The notes: generated from the letters alone by a model not told the origin. A stretch of 64,000 bases of DNA from CADEDH01 sp047974625 (GCA_047974625.1 JBKECK010000054.1:124001-188000), one strand, 5' to 3'; shown: positions 7,691 through 17,014, counted from the stretch's first letter. Numbers and translations are program-made.

Positions 7691-9490
7691 ATGCAACCTC
7701 CGTCCGCCTGGCCGCAGGAAATCGCCGACGACCTCCGCCGCCAGTGGGCCAAGGTCCGACCCGGGCCGGGGGAGCTCCGCCAGGGCACGATCGGGAGTGT
7801 GCCGTTGGCCGCGGCCGCGGTTCCCGACGGGCTGGCGTCGGCCACCCTCGTCGGGGTCAACCCGATCTTCGGCCTCTACGCCTCCTTCATCGGGCCGATC
7901 ATCGGGGGGCTCACCTCGAGCTCGCGCCTGATGGTGATGGGGGCCACCAGCGCGGCCTCCCTGGCCACCTTCTCGGCCCTGAAGGACGTCGACCCGGCCC
8001 AGCGACCCGGCGCCCTTGTCCTCGTGACCCTGCTGGCCGCCCTGTTCATGATCGCCGCCGGGTACGCGGGTCTCGGCCGGTTCGCCAGCTTCGTCTCCCA
8101 GTCGGTCATGACCGGGTTCTTGACCGGGGCGGCGTTGTCGATCACCTTCGGCCAGGTGGCCGACCTGACCGGGGCCGAGACCACGGGCAACTCCAGCCTC
8201 TCGCGGGCCATCAGTGTGGTCCTGCACCCGAGCCGGATCGACCCGCCCACCCTGTTGGTGGGCCTGATCTCCACCGTGTTGTTGTTGGTGGCCGCCCGGA
8301 CCCGGCTGGCCGACTACGGGACCCTGCTGGTGTTGCTGGGGATGTCGTTGCTGGTAGCCGGGCTGACCTGGTTCTCGCCGGCGGCGACCGTGGCCGACGT
8401 GGCCGCCATACCCCGCGGGTTCCCCCCGGTCGTGCTGCCCGACCTCAGCCTGATGGGGTTCGACATCGTGGCCGGTGGGTTCTCGGTGGCCGCCATCGTG
8501 CTGGTGCAGGGGGCCGGGGTGGCTCAGTCGTTCCCCAACCCGGACGGTCCCCGGGCCAACGTGAACGGGGATTTCGTAGCCCAGGGCTGGGCGAACGTGG
8601 GCTGCGGCCTGTTCCAGGGGATCCCGGTGGGCGGATCGGTGGGTTCCACCGCCATGGGCGTGGCCACCGGCGCCCGGAGCCGTTGGGTGTCGATCATGTC
8701 CGGGGTGTGGATGCTGGCCGTGCTCGTGGCCCTGGCCGGACTGGCCGAACAGGCGGTCATGGCCACCCTGGCCGCCATCCTCGCCGTGGCCTCCGTGGGC
8801 TCGATCTCCATCCCCATGATCCGCACCGTGTGGCGTTCCGGTCTCTCGTCCCAGGTCGCCCTGGGGACGACCCTGATGGCCACCCTGTTCCTGCCGGTTG
8901 CGGCCGCGGTGGGCATCGGGGTGGCCCTGTCGATCCTGCTCCACCTGGGTCAGCAGACCGCCGACGTCCGCCTGGTCGAACTGGTCGACACCGACGACGG
9001 GGTGGTGGAACGGCCCGCCCCCACGGTGCTCCGCTCCGACGACACCACCGTGCTGAACGTGTACGGCAGCATGTTCTACGCCGGGGCCCGGCAGGTGGAG
9101 ACCCTGCTCCCCTCCACTGAGGGGGCACACAACGCCACCGTCATCCTCCGTCTGCGGGGCCGGGCCCGCCTGGGGGCCACCGCCATCATCGTGCTCAGCG
9201 GCTACGCGGCCAAGCTGGCCGAGACCGGCGGCCACCTGGCCCTGAGCGGGGTCGAGCCGACCCTGGCCGACCAGCTCCGCGAATCCCGCCGGATCACCGA
9301 CGACGACCCGATCCAGGTGACCGAGGCCACCGAGCTCCTCGGCGAATCGACTCGGGCCGCCATGGCGGGCGAGCACCAGATCATGCTCGACGCCGGGAAG
9401 GACGACGAGGTCGACGACGAGCCATTCGTGCGCCGCATCACCAGGCGCCTGCGGCGACGGCCCGCCACCCCGGACCCACCGGCCGGCTGA
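7691..9490 (+). CDS. SulP family inorganic anion transporter with STAS domain
   Basis: Full-length SulP permease of 599 aa. The membrane domain (about residues 25-430) opens with AAAVPDGLASATLVGVNPIF and GLYASFIGPIIGGLTSSSRL, matching the family's 'P..lAYa.laG..p..GLy' block, and continues with ATSAASLATF. A C-terminal STAS domain (about 450-560, from TTVLNVYGSMFYAGARQVET) is present. These proteins import sulfate, bicarbonate or similar anions by proton or sodium symport. AGGAG lies 12 nt before the ATG at 7691; a longer in-frame extension from 7469 looks like non-coding sequence. It is divergent from the repeat-protein operon. It is paralogous to the truncated SulP gene at the left edge. 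Confidence 0.92.
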   Translation: MQPPSAWPQEIADDLRRQWAKVRPGPGELRQGTIGSVPLAAAAVPDGLASATLVGVNPIFGLYASFIGPIIGGLTSSSRLMVMGATSAASLATFSALKDVDPAQRPGALVLVTLLAALFMIAAGYAGLGRFASFVSQSVMTGFLTGAALSITFGQVADLTGAETTGNSSLSRAISVVLHPSRIDPPTLLVGLISTVLLLVAARTRLADYGTLLVLLGMSLLVAGLTWFSPAATVADVAAIPRGFPPVVLPDLSLMGFDIVAGGFSVAAIVLVQGAGVAQSFPNPDGPRANVNGDFVAQGWANVGCGLFQGIPVGGSVGSTAMGVATGARSRWVSIMSGVWMLAVLVALAGLAEQAVMATLAAILAVASVGSISIPMIRTVWRSGLSSQVALGTTLMATLFLPVAAAVGIGVALSILLHLGQQTADVRLVELVDTDDGVVERPAPTVLRSDDTTVLNVYGSMFYAGARQVETLLPSTEGAHNATVILRLRGRARLGATAIIVLSGYAAKLAETGGHLALSGVEPTLADQLRESRRITDDDPIQVTEATELLGESTRAAMAGEHQIMLDAGKDDEVDDEPFVRRITRRLRRRPATPDPPAG

Positions 9491-9499
9491 CGCGGCCGG

Positions 9500-10405
9500 T
9501 CAGGCCGTGGGACGGGAGACGCAACGAAACCCGAGGTGGCTCATGCCGGTGTCGATCGGCTGGGCTTGGCGGGCAGCCGGCCGGTAGCGAAAGCAGTACG
9601 ACCGGGAGCACAGGAAGGAACCCCCCTTCACCACCCGGCGGGGGACGGCCCCCGGGGCGGCTGACCCCTCCGGCCCGGGGCGCTCCACCCCGCAGCAGGT
9701 GGACGGCGGGACGTCGGCGTGGGGCCGGTACCAGTCCGAGGTCCACTCCCACACGTTCCCGGTCATGTCGTAGAGGCCGAACCCGTTCGGTTCGAAGGAG
9801 CCCACCGGGCTGGTCCGGACCCAGCCGTCGAGGGCGGTGTTCTCGTACGGGAAACCGCCCTGCCAGGTGTTGGCCCGCGGTCGGGGGCCCTCCTGGGGGT
9901 CGTCGTCGCCCCAGACGAACTCGGCCCCGTCGATCCCGCCCCGGGCGGCGTACTCCCATTCGGCCTCGGTGGGCAGATCGAGGCCCCGCCACCGGGTATA
10001 GGCCTCGACGTCGCGGTGGGCGAGGTGGACGACGGGATGGTCGCCGAGGCCGTCCAGGTCCGAGTCGGGGCCAGTGGGGTGGCGCCAGTCCGTGCCGGGG
10101 GACCATCGCCACCACCGGCTCAGGTCCCGCAGGTCGACGGGCCGTCTGGTCATCACGAACAGCATCGATCCTGGCACCAGGTTCTCCGGGGGTGCCCCGG
10201 GGAAGTCATCGGCCGACGGGGCCTCCTCGGCCACGGTGACGTAGCCGGTGGCGTCCACAAACTCGGCGTATCGGTCGTTGGTGACCGGCACCGGGTCGAT
10301 CCGGAAGTCCTCGACGGTGACGGAGCGGGTGGGGCCCTCGTCCGGGTAGTGGTCGTTGGATCCCATGGTGAACGTGCCACCGCGGATCGCTACCAGATCG
10401 TCCAT
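9500..10405 (-). CDS. Formylglycine-generating enzyme (FGE/SUMF1 family)
   Basis: Copper-dependent oxidase of 301 aa that converts a Cys in the sulfatase CxPxR motif to formylglycine. The FGE-sulfatase fold is clear: GGTFTMGS at the N-terminus, DLPTEAEWEYAARGG at about 143-157, and GLYDMTGNVWEWTSDWY at about 210-226. The two active-site cysteines are present in GGSFLCSRSYCFRYRPAAR (Cys266 and Cys271), with the usual five-residue spacing of aerobic FGEs, and the C-terminal GFRCV motif closes the fold. This makes a true FGE more likely than a non-catalytic SUMF1 relative. No type I sulfatase is in the window. TACGGT stands 8 nt before the ATG. Confidence 0.9.
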   Translation of the reverse strand: MDDLVAIRGGTFTMGSNDHYPDEGPTRSVTVEDFRIDPVPVTNDRYAEFVDATGYVTVAEEAPSADDFPGAPPENLVPGSMLFVMTRRPVDLRDLSRWWRWSPGTDWRHPTGPDSDLDGLGDHPVVHLAHRDVEAYTRWRGLDLPTEAEWEYAARGGIDGAEFVWGDDDPQEGPRPRANTWQGGFPYENTALDGWVRTSPVGSFEPNGFGLYDMTGNVWEWTSDWYRPHADVPPSTCCGVERPGPEGSAAPGAVPRRVVKGGSFLCSRSYCFRYRPAARQAQPIDTGMSHLGFRCVSRPTA

Positions 10406-10476
10406 CGACGCGGACCGTAGTGGCCGATCCGGACCGCCGCAACGCGTTCGGGACGTCCCCGGGGCGCCCCTGGCGG

Positions 10477-11283
10477 TCAGTGCAGACCGAACATGGTCAA
10501 CAGATCCGGGTGGCCGGTGGCGCAGGTCACACCGCCGTCAACGACCAGGTTGGCCCCCACCATGAACCCGGCGTCGGGGGAGGCGACGAAGGCGATGGCG
10601 GCGGCGATCTCCTCGGGGGTACCGAACCGGCCGGCCGGGATGGCCTCGGCGAAGGTTCGGGCGTTGGTGGCGTCCCTGGCGGTGGTCACCGTCATCGGGG
10701 TGTCGACGGCACCCGGCGACACCGCGTTGACCCGGATCCCCCGACCGATCAGCTCGAGGGCTAGGGCCCGGGTGAGGTTGAGCACCCCGGCCTTGGCCGC
10801 CCCGTAGGCGGTCATGCCCTTGTCGCCCGCCACACCATCGAGGGAGGCCACGTTCACGATGGCCGCGGCCGGGGTGGGATCGGCAGCCGCGGTGCCGGCC
10901 AGCAGGGGCAGGGCGGCCTGGCACAGGTGGAACACCGAGGTGAGGTTCACGTCCAGGACCCGGTCCCAACGGTCCGGGCGCATCGTGGCCAGGGGGGCCA
11001 CCGCCACCGCCCCGGCCGAGTTGACCAGGACGTCGAGGCGGCCGTGGCGGTCGGCCACCGTGGCGAACAGGGCGTCGACCGAATCCCGGTCGGTGACATC
11101 CGTGGCCACGAACCCGCCGCCCTCGCCCAGGGCGGCCACCGCCTCCCGACCCCGGGCCCGGTCCCGACCGGCCACCACCACCGTGGCCCCCTCGGCGGCC
11201 AGCCGTCGGGCGGTGGCCAGACCGATACCGGACGTGCCTCCGGTCACCACCGCGACGCGGCCCGCGAACCGATCCGCGGTCAC
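10477..11283 (-). CDS. SDR family NAD(P)-dependent oxidoreductase
   Basis: Classical short-chain dehydrogenase of 268 aa. The cofactor motif is VTGGTSGIGLATA (residues 12-24), followed by LVNSAGAV (NAG-like, about 85), the catalytic Ser in NVASLDG, and YGAAK (Tyr and Lys, about 160). The C-terminal substrate loop ends in VDGGVTCATG. Substrate unknown; family members act on alcohols, ketones or acyl intermediates in lipid and terpenoid catabolism. Its start overlaps the stop of the upstream LLM oxidoreductase gene by 4 bp, so the two enzymes are translationally coupled and probably act in one pathway. Confidence 0.92.
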   Translation of the reverse strand: MTADRFAGRVAVVTGGTSGIGLATARRLAAEGATVVVAGRDRARGREAVAALGEGGGFVATDVTDRDSVDALFATVADRHGRLDVLVNSAGAVAVAPLATMRPDRWDRVLDVNLTSVFHLCQAALPLLAGTAAADPTPAAAIVNVASLDGVAGDKGMTAYGAAKAGVLNLTRALALELIGRGIRVNAVSPGAVDTPMTVTTARDATNARTFAEAIPAGRFGTPEEIAAAIAFVASPDAGFMVGANLVVDGGVTCATGHPDLLTMFGLH

Positions 11284-12350
11284 GGCCAGGTCTGCAGCTC
11301 GGGTAGGACCTCGGTGGCGAACAGCCGCAGGCTGGCTTCGGCCTCGTCGTAGGGGATACCACCGAACCGGAAGGCGGGCGCCGCCTCGAACGGCCCGAGC
11401 AGCTCGGTCCGCTGCCGGTACCGTTCGATGATCTGGTCCGGGGTGCCGTGGGCGGTGGCCGACAGGAAACCGTCGAGGAAACCGGTCTCCCCCATCCGCC
11501 TCAACGCCCCCGCCGCCTTGGCGTACGCCTCGTACCCGGAGATGCCGGCGAAGTGGTCGCCCATGACCTCATAGTGCTGTAGGACGCTCTCCAGGTAGGT
11601 GGCGATGTAGTGGGGCCCGCGTTCGGCGGCCACGTCGGCGTCGGGATGGCAGTAGACGAAGTCGCAGATCAGGGGAGGCGGCGGCTCGGCCCGGTGCAGG
11701 CGCCGGAAATGGTCGCGCCAGGTCTCGATCTGGGGGAGACGGCCCTCCCACGACCGGTCGGCGAACATCACCATGGCCGCCTTCAGCCGGGCGGCCGACT
11801 CGAGCGAATCCTCCGAGGACGCTACCGCGTAGGTACGCCCGGCGAACGAGCGCTCGGGGGCGGGCCGGATGGCGGTGCGGGGCTGGGGGTAGTACGGACC
11901 GTCCCCCTCGATGAAGCCGGTCTCCAAGGCGGCCTGGACCATCAGCGATCCCTCGTCGAACCGGCCGCGGGACTCCTCCATCTCGATGTTGCGGAAGTGG
12001 CTGTACTCCCGGCGGCTCAGACCACGGCCGAAGCCGAGACGGACCCGCCCGTCGGCCAGGTGGTCCAGCAGGGCGACCTTCTCGGCCACCCGTAGGGGCT
12101 CGTTCCACGGCATGATGATCGCCGCGGTGCCCACGTCAACCCGGTCGGTGGCGGCGGCCACGGCGGCCAGCCACTGGGTGTTGTCCGGGCAGAACGAGTA
12201 GTCGTAGAAGTGGTGCTCCACCGCCCACACCACGTCGAAACCGAGCTCGGCGGCCAGCAGCGCCAGGCGCATCTCCTCCCGGTACACCTCCCCGTCGGTG
12301 ATTCCGTCCCAGCCGTAGCTGGAGAACACTGTCTGCACGCCGACGTCCAC
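11280..12350 (-). CDS. LLM class flavin-dependent oxidoreductase
   Basis: Luciferase-like monooxygenase/reductase of 356 aa with a TIM-barrel fold and FMN or F420. Signature pieces are the N-terminal GVQTVFSS strand, DVVWAVEHHF (residues 38-47, 'E.Hf'), VDVGTAAIIMPWNEPLRVAEK near residue 75, and LGFGRGLSRREY. The EHHF and GRG motifs place it with bacterial luciferase-type FMN monooxygenases rather than the shorter F420 enzymes. The GTG start at 12350 has AAGGGGGG 7 nt upstream. It heads a two-gene unit with the SDR at 10477. A 14-bp palindrome lies about 42 nt upstream of the start. Confidence 0.88.
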   Translation of the reverse strand: MDVGVQTVFSSYGWDGITDGEVYREEMRLALLAAELGFDVVWAVEHHFYDYSFCPDNTQWLAAVAAATDRVDVGTAAIIMPWNEPLRVAEKVALLDHLADGRVRLGFGRGLSRREYSHFRNIEMEESRGRFDEGSLMVQAALETGFIEGDGPYYPQPRTAIRPAPERSFAGRTYAVASSEDSLESAARLKAAMVMFADRSWEGRLPQIETWRDHFRRLHRAEPPPPLICDFVYCHPDADVAAERGPHYIATYLESVLQHYEVMGDHFAGISGYEAYAKAAGALRRMGETGFLDGFLSATAHGTPDQIIERYRQRTELLGPFEAAPAFRFGGIPYDEAEASLRLFATEVLPELQTWP

Positions 12351-12391
12351 GGCGATCCCCCTTCGAGTCCAGGGCCGTCCTCAGTCGGCCC

Positions 12392-12405
12392 CTAACCCAG
12401 GTTAG
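12392..12405. promoter_or_regulatory. Perfect 14-bp palindrome between divergent genes
   Basis: CTAACC-CA-GGTTAG lies between the divergent LLM gene (start 12350) and the CaiB/BaiF gene (start 12524). It has the size and symmetry of a TetR- or GntR-type operator; no regulator gene is adjacent. Confidence 0.45.
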
Positions 12406-12523
12406 ACCCACCGCCGGCGGGTTGTCGGGGCCGCCCGGCGATTCCGGGGCCCGAGACGGGTTGGACGGGCCGGACCGGTCGGGGACACCATGCACCCGGG
12501 GCAACGCACCCGGGGGAATGCAC

Positions 12524-14929
12524 ATGACCGAAACCGACCGCGGCCGCTTCCGGGTGCTCGACCTGACGTCGTCACTCGCAGGCGCCTACTGCAGCCACCT
12601 CCTCACCTCGGCCGGGCTCGAGGTGACCCGGGGTGAACCACCGGCCGGTCACCCCCTGCGGACCTGGAGCGCCAGTGGGGCCACGGCCCCGCCGGGGACG
12701 GCCCAACCCCTGTTCTCAGGGTTGTCGGGGGGTGGCCGCAGCGTGGTGGTCGACCCGGCCGACGACGGTGACCGGGCCGCCCTGCTGGCCTGGGCGTCCC
12801 GCTTCGACGCCATCGTCTGGGATCCCGAGGCCCCCGTCGGGCTCGACCCGCTGCGCCGGGCCGCCCCCGGCACCACCGTCACCTCGTTGACCTGGTTCGG
12901 CCTGGAGGGCCCCTGGGCCGACCGGGCGGCCACCGAGTTCACCCTCCAGGCCCTGTCGGGGGCGCCCGGCCTTCGGGGGGCGAGGGCTTGGCCGCCGATG
13001 TCGGCCGGGGGCCAGAACGGCGAGTACATGATCGGCGTCTTCGCCGCTGTGGCCACCATGATCGGGCTGCGGCACACCCTGGTGAGCGGAGGGGGCGGCG
13101 TCCTCGACCTGTCCGCCCTCGAGTCGGTCCTGATGACCCAGCTGTTCAACCCCCACACCGGGATCACCCAGGAGGACGGGGCCTGGCCCAGCCGGTACCG
13201 GGCCCCGGTGGGCGACGTCGTGGCCACCCGAGACGGCTGGGTCGGGTTCGCCGTCGTCAACCGGCTGGAGCACTGGCAGAGCTTTTGCCGGATGGTGGGC
13301 CGGCCGGACTGGGCCGACGACCGCTCCCTCAACCCTGTTCCGGACCGGTCGGAGCGGTCCGACGAGCTGAATCCGGTGATCGAGGCGTGGTGTGCGGCGC
13401 GGACCACGGCCGAGATCGTAGCGCTGGCCACGGAGCTCCGGATCCCCGCCATCGAGGTCGGCAACGGGGAGACCATCCCGGCCATGGAGCACTTCCGGTG
13501 TGAACCCTTCTTCGACCGGAACCCCGACGGCGGCTTCCTCCAGCCGGCACCCCCGTTCCGGATGCACCCGCCCATCCCCGGGGTGGGCGAGGTGGAGCGG
13601 GCCCCCGCCCTCGGCCCCCCGGTTCGGAGTCTCGAGCCTCCTCCCCCACCGGCCCCCCGCCCGGCTCCGGCCCCGCCCGGCACCCTCCCGTTCGCCGGCC
13701 TGCGGGTGGCCGACTTCACCTCGTTCTGGGCCGGACCGTTCCTGGCCCACCTGCTCGGCATGTTCGGGGCCGACGTCATCCATGTCGAGTCGGCCGACCA
13801 CCCCGACGGCTCACGCCTGATGAACCACCACCCCCGGACCGGGGACCGGTGGTGGGAACGCTCGCCGTACTTCCACGCCACCAACACCAACAAGCGGGGG
13901 GTCACCCTCGACCTGTCCGACGAACGGGGACAGGACGCGGCCCGGCGCCTCATCGCCGGGTGCGACATCGTGGTGGAGAACGGCAGCCCCCGGGTGATGG
14001 AGTCGTTCGGGTTGTCGTGGGACGAGGTCCGGCACGTCAACCCAGCAGCGATCATGGTCCGCATGCCCGCCTTCGGCCTGACCGGTCCGTGGCGGGACCG
14101 CACCGGGTTTGCCATGACCATGGAGCAGGTGTCGGGCATGGCCTGGCTCACCGGCTTCCCCGAACGGCAGCCCGCCGCCCTGTTCGGGCCGTGCGACCCC
14201 GGGGCCGGGCTCCACGCCCTGGTGGCGCTCCTGGCCGCCCTCGACGAGCGCGACCGCTCCGGTGAGGGGCGCCTGGTGGAGTGCCCGATGGTGGCCTCGG
14301 CTCTCAACGTGGCCGCCGAACAGGTCATCGAGGCCTCGGCCAATGGAGTGCGCCTCGACCGGGACGGTAACCGCGGCCCCGCCGCCGCCCCCCAGAACAG
14401 CTATGTCACCGCCGATCGTGACTACGACGACGACCGTGCCCGGTGGGTGTCGATCGCGGTGGCCACCGACGCCCAGTGGCGGGCCCTGCGTCACGCCATC
14501 GGCGACCCGGCCTGGGCCGCCGACCCCGAGCTCGACACCATGGCCGGGCGCCGCGCCCACCACGACCGGCTCGACCGGGAGCTCGGCGCCTGGTGCGCCG
14601 CCCGCCCGGCCGACGAGATCGTCGACACCCTGTGGCCTGCCGGGGTCCCGTGCGCCCCTCTGGTGCACCCGTCCGAGAATCTGGAGATGACCCAGCTCCT
14701 GGAGCGGGGCTTCTTCGAGCTCGTCCACCACCCGGTGCACGGCGACTCGTTCATTGCCACCTGCCCCTTCCGACTCCCCGGCACGACCGGGCCAGTGCAC
14801 CGCGCCCCCGCCCCCCTCCTGGGCCAGCACAACGATGAGGTGCTCGGTGGCCTGCTGGGCCTGTCGGCCGACGATCTGGCCGCCCTCGCCGCCGCCGGGG
14901 TGACCGGGACGGCGGTGCCGGACCCCTGA
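12524..14929 (+). CDS. Tandem-fused CaiB/BaiF CoA-transferase family protein
   Basis: Class III CoA-transferase of 801 aa made of two CaiB/BaiF units. The N-terminal unit (about 1-375) is divergent and starts RFRVLDLTSSLAGAYCSHLL. The C-terminal unit (about 390-800) begins LRVADFTSFWAGPFLAHLLG and has DVIHVES and NTNKRGVTLDLSDERG, closer to the canonical pattern. A Pro-rich linker (PPPPPAPRPAP) joins them at about residue 370. Class III enzymes transfer CoA between carboxylic acids through an Asp adduct. Normal subunits are about 400 aa and dimerise as interlocked rings, so this is a covalent dimer. GGGGGA lies 6-7 nt before the ATG at 12524; the nearer ATG at 12518 is too close to it. Confidence 0.9.
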   Translation: MTETDRGRFRVLDLTSSLAGAYCSHLLTSAGLEVTRGEPPAGHPLRTWSASGATAPPGTAQPLFSGLSGGGRSVVVDPADDGDRAALLAWASRFDAIVWDPEAPVGLDPLRRAAPGTTVTSLTWFGLEGPWADRAATEFTLQALSGAPGLRGARAWPPMSAGGQNGEYMIGVFAAVATMIGLRHTLVSGGGGVLDLSALESVLMTQLFNPHTGITQEDGAWPSRYRAPVGDVVATRDGWVGFAVVNRLEHWQSFCRMVGRPDWADDRSLNPVPDRSERSDELNPVIEAWCAARTTAEIVALATELRIPAIEVGNGETIPAMEHFRCEPFFDRNPDGGFLQPAPPFRMHPPIPGVGEVERAPALGPPVRSLEPPPPPAPRPAPAPPGTLPFAGLRVADFTSFWAGPFLAHLLGMFGADVIHVESADHPDGSRLMNHHPRTGDRWWERSPYFHATNTNKRGVTLDLSDERGQDAARRLIAGCDIVVENGSPRVMESFGLSWDEVRHVNPAAIMVRMPAFGLTGPWRDRTGFAMTMEQVSGMAWLTGFPERQPAALFGPCDPGAGLHALVALLAALDERDRSGEGRLVECPMVASALNVAAEQVIEASANGVRLDRDGNRGPAAAPQNSYVTADRDYDDDRARWVSIAVATDAQWRALRHAIGDPAWAADPELDTMAGRRAHHDRLDRELGAWCAARPADEIVDTLWPAGVPCAPLVHPSENLEMTQLLERGFFELVHHPVHGDSFIATCPFRLPGTTGPVHRAPAPLLGQHNDEVLGGLLGLSADDLAALAAAGVTGTAVPDP

Positions 14930-15097
14930 TCGGGTCCGGTCGTCGGTGGGACCCGTCCCGGCCGGCGCGGCGCCGTGGCCAGGCCACTCGACAGGGGCCG
15001 ACCCCGCTGGTTACGATTCGGTCACGTCTGGGGAGGGAGCCGGGCGGCGGCCGCAGCTCGTGCTGGGGCCGCCTTCCGTTGGGGCCGCTCCACCTGA
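14930..15097. other. Convergent intergenic gap with hairpin potential
   Basis: Between the convergent CaiB/BaiF and sigma-factor genes. It holds GTGGCC-A-GGCCAC at 14984-14996 and other GC-rich dyads, which could act as a bidirectional terminator. There is no T-run and no gene. Confidence 0.4.
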
Positions 15098-16927
15098 TCA
15101 GGGGACGCTGGCCGAGGCCCGGGCGGAACCCCCGGGGCCGGTGGCCGTGATGGTGACGATGTCGCCCGGATCGGCGCAGAAGCTCTCAGAGCCGTTGGCC
15201 GGGCCCGCCCTCACCGCTCCCCCCGGAAGCTGGAGCTCCACACCGTCGGTGTCCTGGGTGCTCCAACGGGCCACCGCCGTGACCCCGGCCGCGCCCACGC
15301 ACGGCTCACCACCGGTGACCACGAACCGGAGGATCTGCGGGCTGGCGGCGACCGACCCTGGGTCCCTCCCTGTGGTGGTGGATTCGTCGGTCGGGACCAC
15401 GGCCGTCGTGCTCCCCGTGGCCCGGGTGGGCGGGTCCGTCGTGGTTTCCGTCGCCCGGGTCGGCGCGGTGGTCGTGGTCCCCGTGGCCCGGTCGACGAGG
15501 CCCGTCAATGGTGATGAGGGGGCCGGTGATGAGGGGGCCGGTGATGACGGGCCCGGTGATGACGGGCCCGGTGATGACGGGGCCGGTGATGACGGGCCCG
15601 GTGATGACGGGCCCGGTGATGACGGGGCCGGCGGCAGGACGGCTGGGTCCCCGCCCGGGTCCGGGGCGGCCGCCGGGCCGCTCGTGGCCGGGGCGGCGGC
15701 GCGCTCCGTCGAGCCCGCCCCGGCCGGCAGCCGACTGATCGCCCTCAGCTCCCCCGCCGCCCGGGGCCGGAACACGAACGTGGACACGGCGACCGCGATC
15801 ACCACCGCCGCCAGGGCCCCCACTAACACCTTCCGGTTCAGCGCTGCCCGTTGGATCCCGCGGCCCTTCGCTCCCGCCTGCGGACCCGCCGGCCCCGACC
15901 CCAGGCCGCTCAACGCGGCCTCCGGACCCGCGATTCCCGACCCAGGGCCCTTCGATCCGGCCTTCGGACCCGTAGTTCCCAGCTCCGGCCCCTTCGGAGG
16001 GGCGTCCGGACCCGCCGTTCCCGACCCAAGGTCCCTGGCTGCCGCCTCCGAACCCGCAATTTCCGAACCCGGCCCGGCGGCCCCGGTCGCGGCCGCCACG
16101 TCGCCCATGGCCACCCCGGCCGCCTTCAACCCGGCCGCGGCCCCGGCCTTGAGGTGGGGCGGCGCCACCAGGATGGGGACGGCGGCGAACAGGGTGGCCG
16201 GGTCGACCATCGACGCCCGCTGGTCGGAGCAGTACCGGCAGTCCTCCTGGTGCCGGGCCACCGACCGGGCCACCGATACGTCGAAGGGTTGGCCGCCGTC
16301 GATCGCCGCGGCGAGGCCGTCGCACAGGGGGCGTCCGTTCCTCCACAGGAGGAACGAACCGATCACGTCCCCGAGCCTGGCCCGAAGCCGGAACAGGCGC
16401 TGGTGGGCGGTGTTGGCGGGAACCCCGAGCGCCTGGGCGATCTCGGCCGGGTCGAGCCCGTGCCGGAGCTGGAGGTCGAGCAGGCTGGCGTCACCGGGCC
16501 CGAGCCCGGCGGCGGCCGCCCACACCATCTCCTGACGGTCCCGCACCTCACCGGCGGCCACCGGGCCGGGCTGCGGTCCGGCCCCGACCGGATCGGGACG
16601 GCCCCCGTCCCGCATGGAGCTCACGACCTCGTCGCCGCTCGAACTGGTGCGCCGTTCACGGCCGAGGCGGTTGAGGGCCCGGTTGCGGGTGATGCGCAGG
16701 ACCCAGCCTCCGAAGGCACCCGGGTCACGGAGCTGGTCGATCCGCTGCCAGGCGGCCAGGAGCGAATCCTGGGCCACGTCGGCGGCCAGATCGTCGTCCC
16801 GGAGGACGGTCCGGGCCACGTTCCATGACCGGTCGAACCACCGGTCGAACAGGATCCCGAACGCATCGGGCTCACCGCCCTGGACGGCGGCCACCAGCTC
16901 TGTGTCGGTTCTGTCAGCCCGTCCCAC
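15098..16927 (-). CDS. ECF-type sigma factor fused to a zinc-finger anti-sigma motif, membrane segment and extracytoplasmic tail
   Basis: Protein of 609 aa. Residues 10-85 form sigma-70 region 2 (ending GGWVLRITRNRALNRLGRER) and about 125-185 form region 4 (GLDPAEIAQALGVPANTAHQ, a helix-turn-helix). A zf-HC2-like motif follows, Cys-x23-His-x3-Cys-x2-Cys, ending in HQEDCRYC, as in zinc anti-sigma factors. An Ala/Gly/Pro-rich linker leads to one membrane helix (VLVGALAAVVIAVAVSTFVF, about 370-390), then SSPGP/SSPAP repeats, a Thr-rich stretch and a C-terminal beta-like domain (about 520-609). The GTG at 16927 has GGAGGAGG 8 nt upstream; the frame extends to 17005. Sigma and anti-sigma parts in one membrane-tethered chain would need release by proteolysis or a conformational change; this is inference. 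It follows the L,D-transpeptidase gene. Confidence 0.82.
   Translation of the reverse strand: MGRADRTDTELVAAVQGGEPDAFGILFDRWFDRSWNVARTVLRDDDLAADVAQDSLLAAWQRIDQLRDPGAFGGWVLRITRNRALNRLGRERRTSSSGDEVVSSMRDGGRPDPVGAGPQPGPVAAGEVRDRQEMVWAAAAGLGPGDASLLDLQLRHGLDPAEIAQALGVPANTAHQRLFRLRARLGDVIGSFLLWRNGRPLCDGLAAAIDGGQPFDVSVARSVARHQEDCRYCSDQRASMVDPATLFAAVPILVAPPHLKAGAAAGLKAAGVAMGDVAAATGAAGPGSEIAGSEAAARDLGSGTAGPDAPPKGPELGTTGPKAGSKGPGSGIAGPEAALSGLGSGPAGPQAGAKGRGIQRAALNRKVLVGALAAVVIAVAVSTFVFRPRAAGELRAISRLPAGAGSTERAAAPATSGPAAAPDPGGDPAVLPPAPSSPGPSSPGPSSPAPSSPGPSSPGPSSPAPSSPAPSSPLTGLVDRATGTTTTAPTRATETTTDPPTRATGSTTAVVPTDESTTTGRDPGSVAASPQILRFVVTGGEPCVGAAGVTAVARWSTQDTDGVELQLPGGAVRAGPANGSESFCADPGDIVTITATGPGGSARASASVP
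15510..15629 (-). repeat. 15-bp tandem repeat, eight copies
   Basis: Eight in-frame copies of GGTGATGACGGGCCC or close variants, encoding SSPGP/SSPAP on the reverse strand just outside the predicted membrane helix of the sigma-factor protein. The first two copies carry GATGAG, the rest GATGAC. Confidence 0.95.
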
Positions 16928-17014
16928 CCGTCGTCCCTCCTCCGGTGTCCCGTGGGGTCCGTTGCAGTTCCCCAGGGGCATTCTGCTACCTGATGTCGGC
17001 GCCATCGACCCACG

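Noticed and set aside
7250..9376. A 708-residue open frame on the minus strand under the SulP gene
   Set aside because: Low-complexity antisense shadow; the plus strand encodes a full SulP permease.
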